NCBI RefSeq assembly: GCF_024713975.1
Contig: NC_091094.1
Location: 9,905,001 to 9,969,000, forward strand
Direction: 5' to 3'
Origin: Paralichthys olivaceus
Lineage: Eukaryota > Chordata > Actinopteri > Pleuronectiformes > Paralichthyidae
Length of the DNA stretch: 64,000 nt
Each line of letters opens with the position of its first letter. The stretch's first letter is position 1. The notes under the pieces were generated by a model that worked only from the letters and a program-made list of their open reading frames with translations, did not search any database and was not told the origin of the DNA. Of the stretch, positions 17,801-29,131 are shown in pieces. Position numbers and translations under genes: made by a program.

Positions 17801-20800
17801 GGTTCAGTGAACTGAGTCCAGCAGTCGGCCTTCATTTGCCACGGTTCAATTACTGAAGGTCACTTTTTCAGTTTTGGAAAGAAAGCTGCAACCAGCATCA
17901 CCAGAGGCCAGACAAACTATCTGTTCCATACAGGCATGTCTAGAACAAGCACTGCACTGGTAGATTAAATCATAATTATCCTATATCACTTTACGTTGCC
18001 TCATCTCAGTGAATAACCCTGTTTCTCTCACCTCTTGCTGTGCGACGGCAGCTTCTGAGGTACGTTGCGCCTCTTCATCAGTTTCTCCATGGAGTTGGAG
18101 GAGGCTGACTGTCTGGAGCTGTGGTGCTTGAAGCAGCCGGGGTACTTCTTATCCAGTGAATGCTCCCTCCTGACGTGTAAACACAAAGCCAATATTCATT
18201 TAATGGATGTCGGTGGATAAGCACTTTGTTACAAGTAATGGCCCTTCACATTACAGATAAACGTATCTATGTGTTTTCATAACATATACGCTGCTTAACC
18301 AAAGTTCATGGATCACAAGGTGTTAGTCCAAAGAATTTGAATAATTCATTAATGTTACAGCCGTAATGCTTCATTTTCTCAAGACTGTAAAACCAAAGTC
18401 TGACTATGACTTTGAAAATCATTTAAACCCCAGTGTTTTCATACTTGAGTAGTTCTTTCTCTTTGATTTCCAGCTGCAGCATGATGGCATTAAGCTCCAT
18501 GTAGAGATTGTTGGCTCTCTCCAGCTTCCTCTCATAGTGCTCCCGGATGTCCAGTGCATGTCTGTGTGGAGAGGGCAGAGAAGGGAGGGATATAAATACA
18601 CAGCACATTTATCTGCGACTACCATAACTGCATCTGCATCTTTTCTGTATCGTCAGATGTCCGTCCTCTTTACGCGCCCCTTATTCCCCGTTTCTCCGCT
18701 CACCTCAGTTCTTCTCTGCGTCGTTTGATCAGCTCCTCATCCAGCCGGTGGAGACACGTCCCCTCAGATTTGATCTTCTCAAAGTGGAGCCTCACCTCGT
18801 CTCTCCACGCCACCTGGTGAGACAAAAAAAACATATCTATCAGAGAAGGGTTGAATATTCCACCATTTTACAGTTGGTAATGTACAAAAAAGTACCACTA
18901 CTACTATTTATTACCAATACTTTTCCAACTTGTGCTAATACTGCCTGTCTCCTCTGTCACTGCCAGTTAAACAGTAGAATAACAGAAAACGAGTGTGTGC
19001 AGGTTTCTGACAGAAATGTTAAATTAATATCCGGGTTTGGGTCGAGTTCAGTCACTTTGGCTGAGCTATCTACTTCTACTTCATTTCTTACACTGCAGGT
19101 CACAATAATTGGAAAAACATCAGGCTTGGGTCGGTAATAAAAGAATGCCAGTCAGGGTCGAGTTAGACTTGCTTAGTTTTATCTCATGTCAGATGGGTTT
19201 GGACAGAAAATTGCGGCCTGAGCTGGAAATGCAGGATCAATACAGGAATTGCATCCATTCCTGTATCTTCCATCATGATGATATATGCACATCTTCTGCA
19301 TAATCTGCAATATACTGCACATATAGCCATATTGTACATATTTATTGTACATTTGTACCTTTATTTTATATAATTTGCTTTTCCCTGTTTTCTTTTACTC
19401 AATGTGTTTGTTAACACCAAAGCAAATTCCTTGTATGTTGAAAAAAACCTACTTGGCAATAAATTGTCAGCTTCACGATATTAACAACTAAAGATATTTT
19501 TCATTGAGATTACATTTCATTGCAGCATAGTAAAAAAAGCTCTTCATTTGCAGAATGAGGTTTGTGTATATCGATGGAACTAAAAGCTATTTAGCTGTCA
19601 GATCATAATCAATACAGAGGAAACAATATTAAACATGGACTGACATGACAAGAACACACGCACAAAAAAAATGCAGTGTGGGCATTTTCTTGTTCACATT
19701 GAAGCGCGACAGCTGTTATCTGATATCTGTCATATCAGGACGGCAGAAGTCAGATATATGAGTGTGTGCACGTATATGCATGTGTGTGTGCACGAGTGAG
19801 GCTGTTCTTATTAAGCTAATGGACTCTGTGCACTCTTCTACGTCTCCAGTCCCCTATTTCTCTCTCTCTCTTTGCTCTCTGCTCCCTACCATTAAAGCAA
19901 TCAATACACTCTGGCAGAAAATACTTCTTTCCAACGTCACAAGAAAAATCCATTATGGGGCAGAGCGGAGAGGAACCGGGGAGGGGAGCAGGAGGGGGAA
20001 GGGGGACAGGGAGAAAGAAAGGATCAAGGATAAGTGGAGGGAGAGAAAGAGGTTTGTGTTTTGCATCATGCGCCAAAAAAAAAAAAAATAGAGGAGGTGA
20101 CCGCAGCTGAGACCAAACAGAATCATATTTATTTTGTGTGCACACTTGTTTCTCAGGATTTTGCATGCATTACATATATATCAGTGGTGTTTTCTTCCAT
20201 TCTGTTATTCTTTTCTAAGTCTTCATCTATTTATGTTTGCACTTGTCTTCAATATTTGTCACGGGGCCCCATCCCCCACTCAATCACAGACAGACACACC
20301 CTCCCTCCCTGTCGCTCATGTGATGGAGGTTGGAGAAAGGTTCTTCCATTGACCACAAATCAGCACTCTCGTGTGACAACGAACAAAGACCAAGGAACCA
20401 ACAATAATTTGTTGTGATCGAAATGACAGGTATTATTATTGGGCTCCCGAGAGGCTTGGGGCCTCCGAGCAAGCTGCACGCTCTGCACAGCCTGAAATCA
20501 CTGTGGCGGACTGGAAACAAATGACAGCGGCTTGACACCGAAATGACTATTACACATACTGGATGTTGTCGACAGGAGGTTTTCTAGTCTGTTGTCCATT
20601 TATCTGTTTAAATGGCTGAGAATGTGACATCAGAGGTGATTGATCTCAGTTTAATATAAGTATATTGAGCATATATAAAACTGAATATGTGCAGTATTGT
20701 ATATAAATATAAGGTTCTGTCTAATTTCTCTGTCATATGTAAACTGTCAAATGATGAATATTCTAAAATAAAAAATATAATTAAACATTTTTCACAAATT

Positions 20801-23800
20801 TCACACACTCATAAATATCGGTTCACTACATACGCTAGATTTTTTCCATCAAGATCCATGAATTATCCGAAAATGTTGAGAAATCTCACAAAGTTTCAAT
20901 GAGCTTACCTGAGACTGAAAGTACGTTTCCTGTGGAGTAGATAAAATATCTGCTGAGGCGATGTCCAGGTGCAGGAGAATCTGTCGGAAAGACGGCCTGT
21001 TTCTTGTCTTGCAGTTCCTGTGAATGGATTAAACAATGTTTTACGAGAGACACCGAAATAATGTAATCTCTCATTTTCTTATTATTTATTTAAAAGGGAC
21101 AGTGCTCATTAATCAGGGGACAAAATACTGTAAATCAGCCTGAGTTAAATTAATAGGCTAATGGAACCTGAAATAAAACAAAAAGTCCTATCTTATCTGA
21201 TTAAAATTATCTATGGATAATTCATGTGCATTATAAATACCATCTAAACTAACTGTATAACAAGGCCATGACTAAAACACTGATGCAAATAACCCATGAT
21301 TATGATACTGCACCAGATAATAAAAAACAAGCAGGTGTAACCATGATGAAAACACTAAACCTGACAGAAAGAGGGAGAGGAAAAAACAAGGTCATTCAAG
21401 TGTTTCCTCTTCATGAAATATCACTTTCACTCTCTCACCCCTCTTAATGCCTTCCCTCCTATTACATTATCTTACAGATGAGGCCTCAACTTTATTTTTC
21501 CACCTCACTCTTCTTCCCTCCATCTCTCTCCTCTCCTCTCTCCTCCCCTCTCTCCTCCCCTTCTCTCCTGCTCCCTCCCAACGTTCTCACCAGCATTGCC
21601 GCAGGAGCAGCTTGAAGCTGTCTGGACAGCTATCAGGCACAGGCAGCTGCAGACTGTTGTTGCCCACCCCCCAGATGATGGCAGATGAGTCCACATCCTT
21701 GTAGGGCACCTCTCCTGTCAGCATCTCCCAGAGCACCACGCCGAACGACCTGCAGAGAGACGCGTGATAAAGATGTCAAGCGAACGGATGAAACATCAGA
21801 CAGCAGGAAAAAATGATATGTGGAGTTAAACTGATAACAGCCAAAATGATGTATATCTGTAATTCCCAGTGATTGTAGCCTAATATGTACGTATTACAAA
21901 TCTCACTGATGTTTAGCACTTTACTGGAAACATTTGGTGAAAAATCATTACGACTCCCAAACTTTTCCAAAACCAGAGATGTCTCATTGATGAAACACTG
22001 AACTGTTTTGCAGGGGAGCAGGGGAGCAGGCCCATCGGGACAGTAACTAAGGAAAGTCTGTTGTTGCTGACTCTCAATGTTGCCATGGTGATCATGTGCC
22101 GTATCCAAGGTGCCACTAGCATCACAGGAAGGTTTGGGGGGGGGGGGGGTTGTGTTTACATGTGTATTTTTAGATGATCTCCATTTCCTTGTTCATGATT
22201 TATCATAATATCAAGACAAAATAGGTATAAACTATTGTTTACTTGATGTTTGGTACCAGATTGAGGAGTACCTGGTGTCTCTCTATACAGTATGTTATCA
22301 TTTAGAAATATAATTAATTCAATGTATTATCTTACAGTAAGAATACATCAATATGAAAATATTACATAGATATATAAATGGATGGATGGATAGATTAAAT
22401 ATAATAGTTGGACTGAACTGAAATGAACTGAGTTAAAGTCAGTAAATCTTACATTATTATGAAGATCAGTATACTATACAAAGTTTTTGTCACCTGAAAT
22501 GTGTTCATGATAAACCCCATCTCCACTTTGCTTCAGCACAGCCGACTATAAATTAATTCACACAATTTTGAACAAAACTGCACAGTATACACCCCTGCGT
22601 AGCTTGCTTTCTACATCAAAAGCTTTTTAATCCTATTTTCACTTCCCTGCTAATGCACTGCTGGCCCTGGGCCAAACCATCCGCAGGGTCGGACGGTTAT
22701 TCCAGCCTCTCCTGAGCACTGCAGCATCTGGCAAATCAATTATTAAATTAGCCAGCGTTCCTTTCAGGACGGAGAGCAAGAGTGATGGAGGGATGCAGGA
22801 TGGGAGAGGGAGTGAGCGAGAATGTGCTGGGGGAGATCAGGGCCTCACCCAGGGCAACCCATCAGATATGGCAGAGACCCTACAGATGTAATGAGATATT
22901 GTACATAATACTGAATAGATTTTCTGGAAATATGATCCCGTGCTCTACACTGCCACAGACTGTAACTAATGAGATTCTGTGTGGATTCAGCCACAGATAA
23001 CAGAAATCACGAGAGTTCACAGATCCAACAAGGACAGTTTAAATGGAAGCAGAACACCTACCAAATATCCACCTTCTCCGAGACTGGCTCGTTACGGATG
23101 ACCTCAGGAGCCATCCAGGCCACCGTCCCAGCGAAGGACATCTTGGTGCTCTTGTCGCTGAGCTCTTTGGACGTGCCGAAATCAGAGATCTTTACTGAGT
23201 CGTCGTAGGTGATCAGTATGCTAGAAGTAAACATTGAAGGACATTCATCAAGTCTGAGTTTACCTGACTGACTTCATATATGTTGAAAAATCTGCTGAAA
23301 TCTGTAACTTAAAGGTACAGTGTGTAGAATTTTGTGATATCTAGTGTTGAAATGGCATGTTGCAGCTGAACACCCCTCACCTCACCCTCTCCTTCTGAAC
23401 ATGAAAAAGAAACTGTGGTAGCCTTTAATTGTCATAAAAACTCAAAAGGTGTTTAGTTTGTTCAGTCTGGACTCATGTAAAAAACATGGCGGCCTCCGTA
23501 GAGAGGGTCCCCTCTATGTAAATATAAAGTAGATGAATATAAAGGGCCTTTTCTGGGGAACCAAACCTGTGGAGGACTCAAGCATCAGTTCATGGGACAC
23601 CTGCCAGACCAGGTGAGCTGTGAACCTCCCCTTCGACTTTGATTTCAATATTTCAAGGAAATAATATTCCTCTGACATAGTTATGGTTCTGACATCAATG
23701 AGTTTATTCAAGTTATCAAACAACTTCCCTCTTTCCTTTTATTTCTCTATCATAAGAGCTACACAGACATTTAGAGGATCTGTTGGTCTTTGTGAATTGA

Positions 23801-26800
23801 TGCATTCCACTGGTTCATTCTTTCCCCACCAGGTCTTCAGAACTTACTTTGGCGACTTGAGGTCTCTGTGGATGATCTTGTGGAGGTGAAGATAGTTCAT
23901 GCCCCCAGCGACACCCATGGCCCAGTCCATGAGAAGGGAGGGAGTGATCTTCCTGCCCGCTCTCAGCACCTCATACAGCTGCCCCTGAGCACAGTACTCC
24001 ATGAGGATGCAGTAACATGGAGCCTGGGTACAAATACCTCTGAGAGTGGAGACAAATGTTTACAGTATGTTAGGATAAAAAGTATTTTAAGATATAACCT
24101 GAACAAATAGTCCTCTTTGTGTCAAAGAGTTAGTACTTAGTACTTTCCACGAACCTGAAGGTGATGATGTTGGGGTGTTTGAGCTTGCGCAGGTGCTTGA
24201 TGTCAGTCTCCTTGATGTTTCTCACTTTCTTGACAGCCACTTCCTGTCCGTGCAGTTTGCCCAGGAAGACGGCGCCCTGAGCCCCACTGCCCACCCACTG
24301 CAGGTCCGATATCTCCTCGAACGGGACCTCCCACGCCTCTGAGATAGGGGAAGAAGATAAAGTTGAGGTTGTTGGTCTAGTAACATATTGATTTATGTTA
24401 TAGAACAAAGGGATGTTCCATAATGGTCCTCGGACATCTCTAGCAGCATCATGAGGATGACATTTCTGTTTGAGAGTGAAATATCTTGACAGCTATAACA
24501 TATCCAAGGTCCCAAGAAGATAACACTTTGCCAAATACTACAAACATTCACCCTCAGCTGTACTTTGTGTTTTAGGCTAATTTTTTAAAAGGTTAACTTT
24601 AGATAACTTAACATTACGGCTAAACATTAGCATGGTAGCATTATTATTGTGAGCATGTTAAGTTGCTAGTTGTGCTTGTAGATTCTTCATCTTGGTTCAG
24701 ATTTTTAATTTCTGCATTGATGTTGTAATAATTAATATTTCTTCAATATCACCTCTGCCAAGGAGGGTATGTCTTTGCTAATGTCTGTTGGTTTGATTGT
24801 ATGTTAACAGGATTAGGTGACATTATTACTGAACACTGTCATATCTTCACATCCTGTGACAATAAAACCTGTTGTAAGCCTCCAAATCTGAGCCAGAGTG
24901 GAAATCTTGTTCTGTAGTTGAACCTCACCTTAACCTAAGACTCAGGGCGTGCAGGCGGACAGACAGGCAGCTCTAATCTCCTGTGGGTAAGTCTCCCTCA
25001 GCCTCCTAAATCCTACTTAGTGCTATTGTGGGGCTGACGCAAAACAGGGGTCCAATGCACAGGAGGGGGTTGGAGGAGAGAGGGGATTTAAGGGTCTAAT
25101 GTGGATGTACGGTGAATAGAGAGGTGGAGAGGAAGTGACGCTAGTGGTGGTGGTGGTGTGTGTGTGTGTGTGTGTCTGTGTGTCTGTGTGTGTGTGTGTG
25201 TGTGTCTGTGTGTGTGGGTAAAGAGATGAGATGGGAGGAGGATTCCCCAGGGGTTGTGGGGGTCCATGTGGCCAAAGACAGACTGTTAATACAGAAAATA
25301 TTTACAGCCTGCTCTGCTGCTGTTCTTAACCAGGAGGAAGACGATTCAGACACATTTGTCACATTAATAAGAATGATATGAATGATTAATGTTCATCAGT
25401 AATTGATGGGTCTGCATCTAATGAGCCCCTCAAATCTCCTATAATAAAGACCAAATCCGGTAACACCAGAATTCACTCCTTGTCTGCTTTGTTTGCTCGG
25501 AAAAATTGAAGGACATTTACCACATCAACCCTCCTGAATCAATAAAGACCATTTCCCTGCTTTAACTGTGCTACTACATTGTTCCTTCCAATCAACGCTT
25601 AATAATAGGGCATTGTCGCATGTTAGGCAGCCAGTCAGCTGATATACCCCTATTTATTTCACTTTCATAATATCCGTTCTTGCTCTCCTCAGAACGTGCG
25701 ACTCCCTGTGATGCTGCACAGAGGAGGGGAGCAGCGAGGTGCAGATGGGCTGGGAGTGATAAGAGCAAAGGATGAAAAGGAGAGGAAAGGAGACAATGAG
25801 AGATGGAAGGAGGAGGGGAGTGGAGGGGAGATGTGGAAGTCAAACGGGCGATAAAATATCAGGACGCGGTAAAGACAAGGAGAGAAATAAAACTGCCACC
25901 TTCATGTCTGACGTGTGACATTGAATTTATTCTATCAAGTTTGTTTTTTGGCATCTTATATGAGTTTACTTGTTAATATTATATGTTTCTATTTGAGGAT
26001 GTGTGTGTGTGTTCATTCTTGGGCGCATGTTCACATGTGTGTGTGTGTGTGTGTGTCAGGTTTTTGCGTTAATAGAGATGAGAGGCGCAGGGTCAGAGCG
26101 TGGCCATGCATAATTCATGAGGCAGATTTGGCAGAGGAGTCCCGGGGGAGCTCTGCACTATTGTAGTGGCTGCAGACATAAACAACACAGCGTCACGGGG
26201 AGCTAGTTTCAATGGGGGGGGTGGTAATCGTGGGAGGGAGGTGGCGTGGGCACATGCAGGAGAAAAAATGAGGGGAGGGGGCCATCAGGGGAAAATAAGC
26301 CCTTTGCAGCTTTGAAAGAGTCTCGCTCTCTGGCTGCAGCTCGTTTGTGTCAAAGAAAGTGTTTGTTTACAACGTGGCCTTTGTGGGAGTCATTTTTCTT
26401 CCAACTAGTTAATGTAATTAAACTGCAGGATAAGATCATTTCATTTGCATATCAAAGCCTCGGACTGGATTTAAATGAAAGCTAGTGGTTGCTTTTATTG
26501 GAAAATTAGAAGCAACCACTGATCCCAGTGTGAATGGTGTTTGCATTGTGGGCTGAAATGTATTTGAGTGCTGTACTCACCGTCCAGGTTGTGTTTGTGC
26601 TCTGTGGAGTACGCTTTGCCAATCATCGTCCAGACAGGACGCAGACATCCAAACAACCCCTCCAGAAACCCTCCGCCTCCTCCGGTGGACTGGCACTGTA
26701 GCCTGGCGTCATCCGCCTGGCTCCTGACTGCGCTGCCGTCCGGCTCCTGCCCCTCGCCCTCTGTCCTCCCTAGACTACCATCATGCTCATGGAGCTTCAG

Positions 26801-27076
26801 GACACTGTTGGCAAAGTGCTCCTGTTGCTCCTCGCCCGGTGTCTGGTTGTGCCCACCAACAGTCTGACCCTCTCCTCCACCACCCCCAGGCTCCACCTCG
26901 CCCCCGGTGTCTATGGAGAGGACATTGCGCAGGACGCACTGAGTCGGGGTCAGGTCCATTTCTGGGGTGCAAGGTGTTTCCGCATCGAGCCGCCGGAAGG
27001 ATGGCGGATCAGAGAGGGGAGAGTTGAAGCCAGAGAGGGAAGGAGAGGGGGCACGAGGTTCATGAACGAGCGCCAT
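14873..27076 (-). CDS. map3k12: Mitogen-activated protein kinase kinase kinase 12 (dual leucine zipper kinase, DLK)
   Basis: Stress-activated Ser/Thr kinase that feeds MKK4/7-JNK signalling, best known in axon injury responses. Minus-strand coding exons in order: 27076-26581, 24338-24155, 24039-23848, 23220-23062, 21749-21591, 21017-20909, 18813-18704, 18561-18445, 18169-18032, 17439-16728, 16339-16272, 15849-15549 and 14959-14873 (2832 nt, 943 aa), all GT-AG and in frame. Seen: [20 protein letters not shown] with Cys144 (palmitoylated Cys in mammals), kinase domain about 175-417 with GSGAQGAVF loop, VAVKK Lys202, HRDLKSPN Asp286 and DFG 304-306. Leu-rich heptad regions follow at about 434-510, then the conserved MEKL, RNVPQKL and SPGRSRRGK segments, [16 protein letters not shown], an acidic [15 protein letters not shown] block and a DDSDCDS end. 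Human protein is 859 or 892 aa. All catalytic residues are present; no break is seen. Paralogue map3k13 lacks this C-terminal half. Confidence 0.95.
15190..15405 (+). repeat. Dispersed fish repeat, family B (fragment)
   Basis: Contains a diverged TTTTTC-ATCAAG-TCC core, then ATGGGTTCTTACTTGGG and a CATGGAAATCATGGC-type end, the same order as in the fuller copy at about 29900-30203. It lies in the last intron of map3k12. Family recognition is from memory of teleost genomes. Confidence 0.5.
16021..16083 (-). mobile_element. Short copy of dispersed teleost repeat, family A
   Basis: On the minus strand this reads TTAAAGGTTCAGTGTGTAGA followed by ATTTAGTGATATCTAGT and a GCATGTTGCAGCTGAAT end. That matches the left end of the copy at 23308-23560 with few differences. 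It is a truncated member, probably a non-autonomous DNA element, inside a map3k12 intron. Confidence 0.65.
17540..17640 (+). repeat. Possible dispersed fish repeat
   Basis: The block with ATCTCATCGACTTCACACTT, GGGCCCAGGAAAGTGCAGTG and AATTTGGTGTAATTTGG resembles a repeat I have seen scattered in fish genomes. It lies in the map3k12 intron before the exon starting at 17439. No second copy was found in this window. Confidence 0.35.
19310..19475 (+). mobile_element. Retroelement 3' tail (fish LINE/SINE type)
   Basis: The order TGTACATATTTATTGTACAT, then AAAGCAAATTCCTTGTATG, then ACTTGGCAATAAA is the usual 3' end of a common fish retroelement (CAAATTCCTTGTATG...CCTACTTGGCAATAAA). Only the tail can be recognised; upstream sequence is too decayed to classify. 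Confidence 0.55.
20837..20870 (+). repeat. Family B repeat core
   Basis: Contains TTTTTCCATCAAGATCCATG and AATTAT, identical over about 26 bases to the copy at 29983-30008. Only this core remains. Confidence 0.6.
21750..23061 (-). other. map3k12: map3k12 intron with G-run
   Basis: Contains a run of more than ten G at about 22137-22149 and a moderately complex block at 22620-22770 with homeodomain-like AT-rich sites. No further exon is seen. Confidence 0.4.
23308..23560 (+). mobile_element. Dispersed teleost repeat, family A (larger copy)
   Basis: Starts TTAAAGGTACAGTGTGTAGA, contains GCATGTTGCAGCTGAA, CACCCCTCACCTCACCCTC, AAAACTCAAAAGGTGTTTAG and ACATGGCGGCCTCCGTAGAG, and ends near AAAGGGCCTTTTCTGGGG. 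This matches a repeat abundant in percomorph fish, probably a non-autonomous DNA transposon. The right half expected for the family is missing. It lies in the map3k12 intron between the kinase exons starting at 24039 and 23220. Confidence 0.7.
24752..24835 (+). repeat. Family B repeat end fragment
   Basis: Begins CCTCTGCCAAGGAGG and continues with TATGTCTTTGCTAATGTCTG and GTTAACAGGATTA, the order found at the ends of a common fish element (CCTCCGCCAAGGAGGTTATG...CAGCAGGATTA). Lies in the largest map3k12 coding-region intron. Confidence 0.5.
25145..25217. repeat. TG/TC microsatellite
   Basis: GTG triplets, then an interrupted TG array with TC interruptions, in map3k12 intron sequence. Long open frames on both strands here are artefacts of the dinucleotide. 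Confidence 0.9.
26035..26057. repeat. Short TG microsatellite
   Basis: TG dinucleotide array of about 11 units in map3k12 intron 2. Confidence 0.85.
26805..26939 (-). other. map3k12: In-frame exitron in map3k12 first coding exon
   Basis: Inside the first coding exon a GTGCGT donor (starting 26939) and an AACAG acceptor (ending 26805) bound exactly 135 nt, a multiple of three. Retained, it encodes residues from [13 protein letters not shown] to [10 protein letters not shown]. Removed, the junction reads [12 protein letters not shown], matching the human short isoform (TPTHVLQLHEQD); the retained form resembles the longer 892-residue human isoform. The human isoform comparison is from memory. 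Confidence 0.65.
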
Positions 27077-27116
27077 GACGGACTACGGTCATCCGAAGAG
27101 TGAGAGAACTGGGAGC

Positions 27117-28797
27117 CTTGACGAGATCAAATATAGAAAGAGAGGGAGAGAATAAGATAAACTTCATCATACAATTCATGTTTAACACAAATGTCATGGA
27201 ACAAAGATCACATAAAGACATTTTCAGCATTTCTAACTAAAAGGAATAAGGTGTATCTTACTGCACCAGGCATAGTGAGTATAGTGGTTATGTCATGTAC
27301 GTGTCTATCATGTGTGCACTGACAATAAATACTGAGTCATGATTTATCTGATATTAAATCAATACTAGAACATGAGACATTCAGGATGTGGGTGAAGGAC
27401 AAAAGAGCTGGTCCTGCCTGGACCATAAATCTCAGTTCACTTACTTCGTTTACTATGCACTTAAATGATATGAGACCCTGCTCCTGAGCTAATCATATGT
27501 AGGTGTCAGAGCACACAAGCAAATGAATGAAATAATTCTACATCTTGTACTATGACGATAATAGTATTGCCGTGTTAAATGACAAGTCCATGGTGCGGAA
27601 TGGTGCCACATCTGGTGATTAACATTCCACATTGGAGCATTATCCCTGCTGCATTAAAATGGATGAGCTCAGATGATGAATGCATCATGTTGAGAGACGA
27701 CTGCGAGTCTCTTTAAGGCTCGTTGTTTCTCCAAGGACGACAGCGTCTACACACTGAGCGCAGAATGAAGCCAACATTTCCTTTCAGAGCTGTTTGAAGC
27801 GATCCACTCCTCCTCTGACGAGCAGGACGAAGACCTGACATGCAAATCAAAGCCAGTGTATAGTTGCAATGCTAGAAACTCAACTCAAAACCTAAACATC
27901 AATTTGCAGATATCTGGTGATTGTGAGGTTTACTTCATCATCTGTTGTTGATATCCCACTCAGTTTGGAGGTCAATATGAATCAAATTACTCATCCTAAA
28001 TGCATCTGCATGCTATTACAGACTATTCTATTGACTTTCCTTCAGTGACAATACCTCTGATTAAAGTCACACTGCTGGCATCTGATGGATGAGCCATTAG
28101 CCGACTATGCCATGATACAACTACTACTATACTTGTCATTTGATATTGTACGGTCTCTGCCTTATGTCAAGCCCCTTGAGATATTATATGTTGGGATTTG
28201 CCGCTATGCAATGAAAGTGAATTTAATATCATGCTGTTATTCATCTTTATATCTATAGATGCACAGAACTGCACGGCCATCTGTAATGAATGAACAGGAT
28301 GAGAGAAATCATATAAGTCCAGGAAACACACAGCCTGGATGATTCATCAGCACAGCCACAACCCTACACCCTGTAAAAAGAGATAAAATCCTCCTTCTGA
28401 TTTCCTGCACTGACAGAAACCACTGAGACACATCTGGTGTCTGCAATCTGGAATAATCACACATCATCCACGTCCCACTGATCCTGTCTCCTAATGGTGC
28501 TGCTCGCACTCCATTTATTCTGGAGGTATCAGCTGCAGGAGCTGCAGGAGCAGGCTACGCTCCGTTACAGGCCAGTGCATTGTGGATGTAGTAGCTTGTG
28601 CTTATGCGCATCGTCGCTTCTCCTCCGGACCTCCTGCGGTTAAGGATGCATCAGTGGCGCAAACACACCATTGCAGCTTGTTATTCTATTTTACGCGCAT
28701 AATAAAGATGAAGAGGACGCTGCGTAATTCTGCGCTCAGACCTGCTGCCATCTCCCATGTCTATACCTGCCTATCACGCCAATGAAACGGTTCCTAC
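27117..28797 (-). other. map3k12: Inferred map3k12 intron 1
   Basis: Lies between the presumed non-coding exon and the first coding exon. It contains a short retroelement-like tail near 28.16 kb; otherwise nothing recognisable is seen. Confidence 0.4.
28155..28235 (+). repeat. Fish retroelement-like tail
   Basis: CCCCTTGAGATATTATATG followed by GGGATTTGCCGCTATGCAAT and a GTGAATTTAA end resembles the frequent teleost motif CGCCTTGAGATAAC...GATTTGGCGCTATA...AAATTGAATTG. Divergent and without internal sequence. Confidence 0.45.
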
Positions 28798-29100
28798 CTC
28801 AGTGCAAGTCCATCGCTGGTGAATGCAAAAAGCTTATTCCACTTTGGTTTATTCTAATAACAGCCACCTGATGTCAATTCCTTTCTGGATTTGTCGGTAA
28901 AAACAGCATCCACACCCTCCTCTTCCTCCTTCATCCAGTCGTGGTAGCACCGTGTGGAAGTCTTCCTGTGCGTCCTCTCCTGCGCTTCTCTCCCGTGGAC
29001 AGTAAACACGCACACAGCTATAGCTACGCTCCCTTGGTTTTTTTTTTTTTTTTCTGTTACACCTCCTCCTCCACCTCCTCCTTTTCCATTCTCCTCTGAG
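28798..29100 (-). other. map3k12: Probable map3k12 non-coding exon 1
   Basis: On the minus strand a good donor (GAG before GTAGGAAC, exon end 28798) closes a GC-rich segment that starts about 25-30 bp after a TATA box. The coding exon has acceptors just upstream of its ATG (exon start at about 27116 or 27108), which leaves the roughly 1.7 kb between as intron 1. Exon joining is inferred from splice-site reading only. Confidence 0.5.
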
Positions 29101-29125
29101 GATGCAATGTGCGCACACTCAGGAA

Positions 29126-29131
29126 TTTATA
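29126..29131 (-). promoter_or_regulatory. map3k12: TATA box, candidate map3k12 promoter
   Basis: TATAAA on the minus strand (plus-strand TTTATA) sits 25-30 bp upstream of the inferred exon 1 start near 29100. The surrounding 28.9-29.4 kb is GC- and purine-rich compared with neighbouring spacer. Confidence 0.5.

Larger units (their letters stand above)
18814..20908 (-). other. map3k12: map3k12 intron between kinase-end and leucine-zipper exons
   Basis: Holds a retroelement-like 3' tail near 19.3-19.5 kb, a purine-rich stretch at 19960-20060 with an A-run at about 20076, and a short family B core at 20837-20870. No extra exon is seen. Confidence 0.45.
24339..26580 (-). other. map3k12: map3k12 intron 2 (after the first coding exon)
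   Basis: A 2.2-kb intron with the family B end at 24752, TG microsatellites at 25145 and 26035, and a moderately complex block at about 26070-26520 that includes a perfect inverted repeat near the donor. No additional exon is seen. Confidence 0.45.

Noticed and set aside
17608..17835. 75-codon minus-strand frame with protein-like composition
   Set aside because: It lies in a map3k12 intron beside a block that resembles a dispersed fish repeat, lacks matching splice sites and is not recognised.
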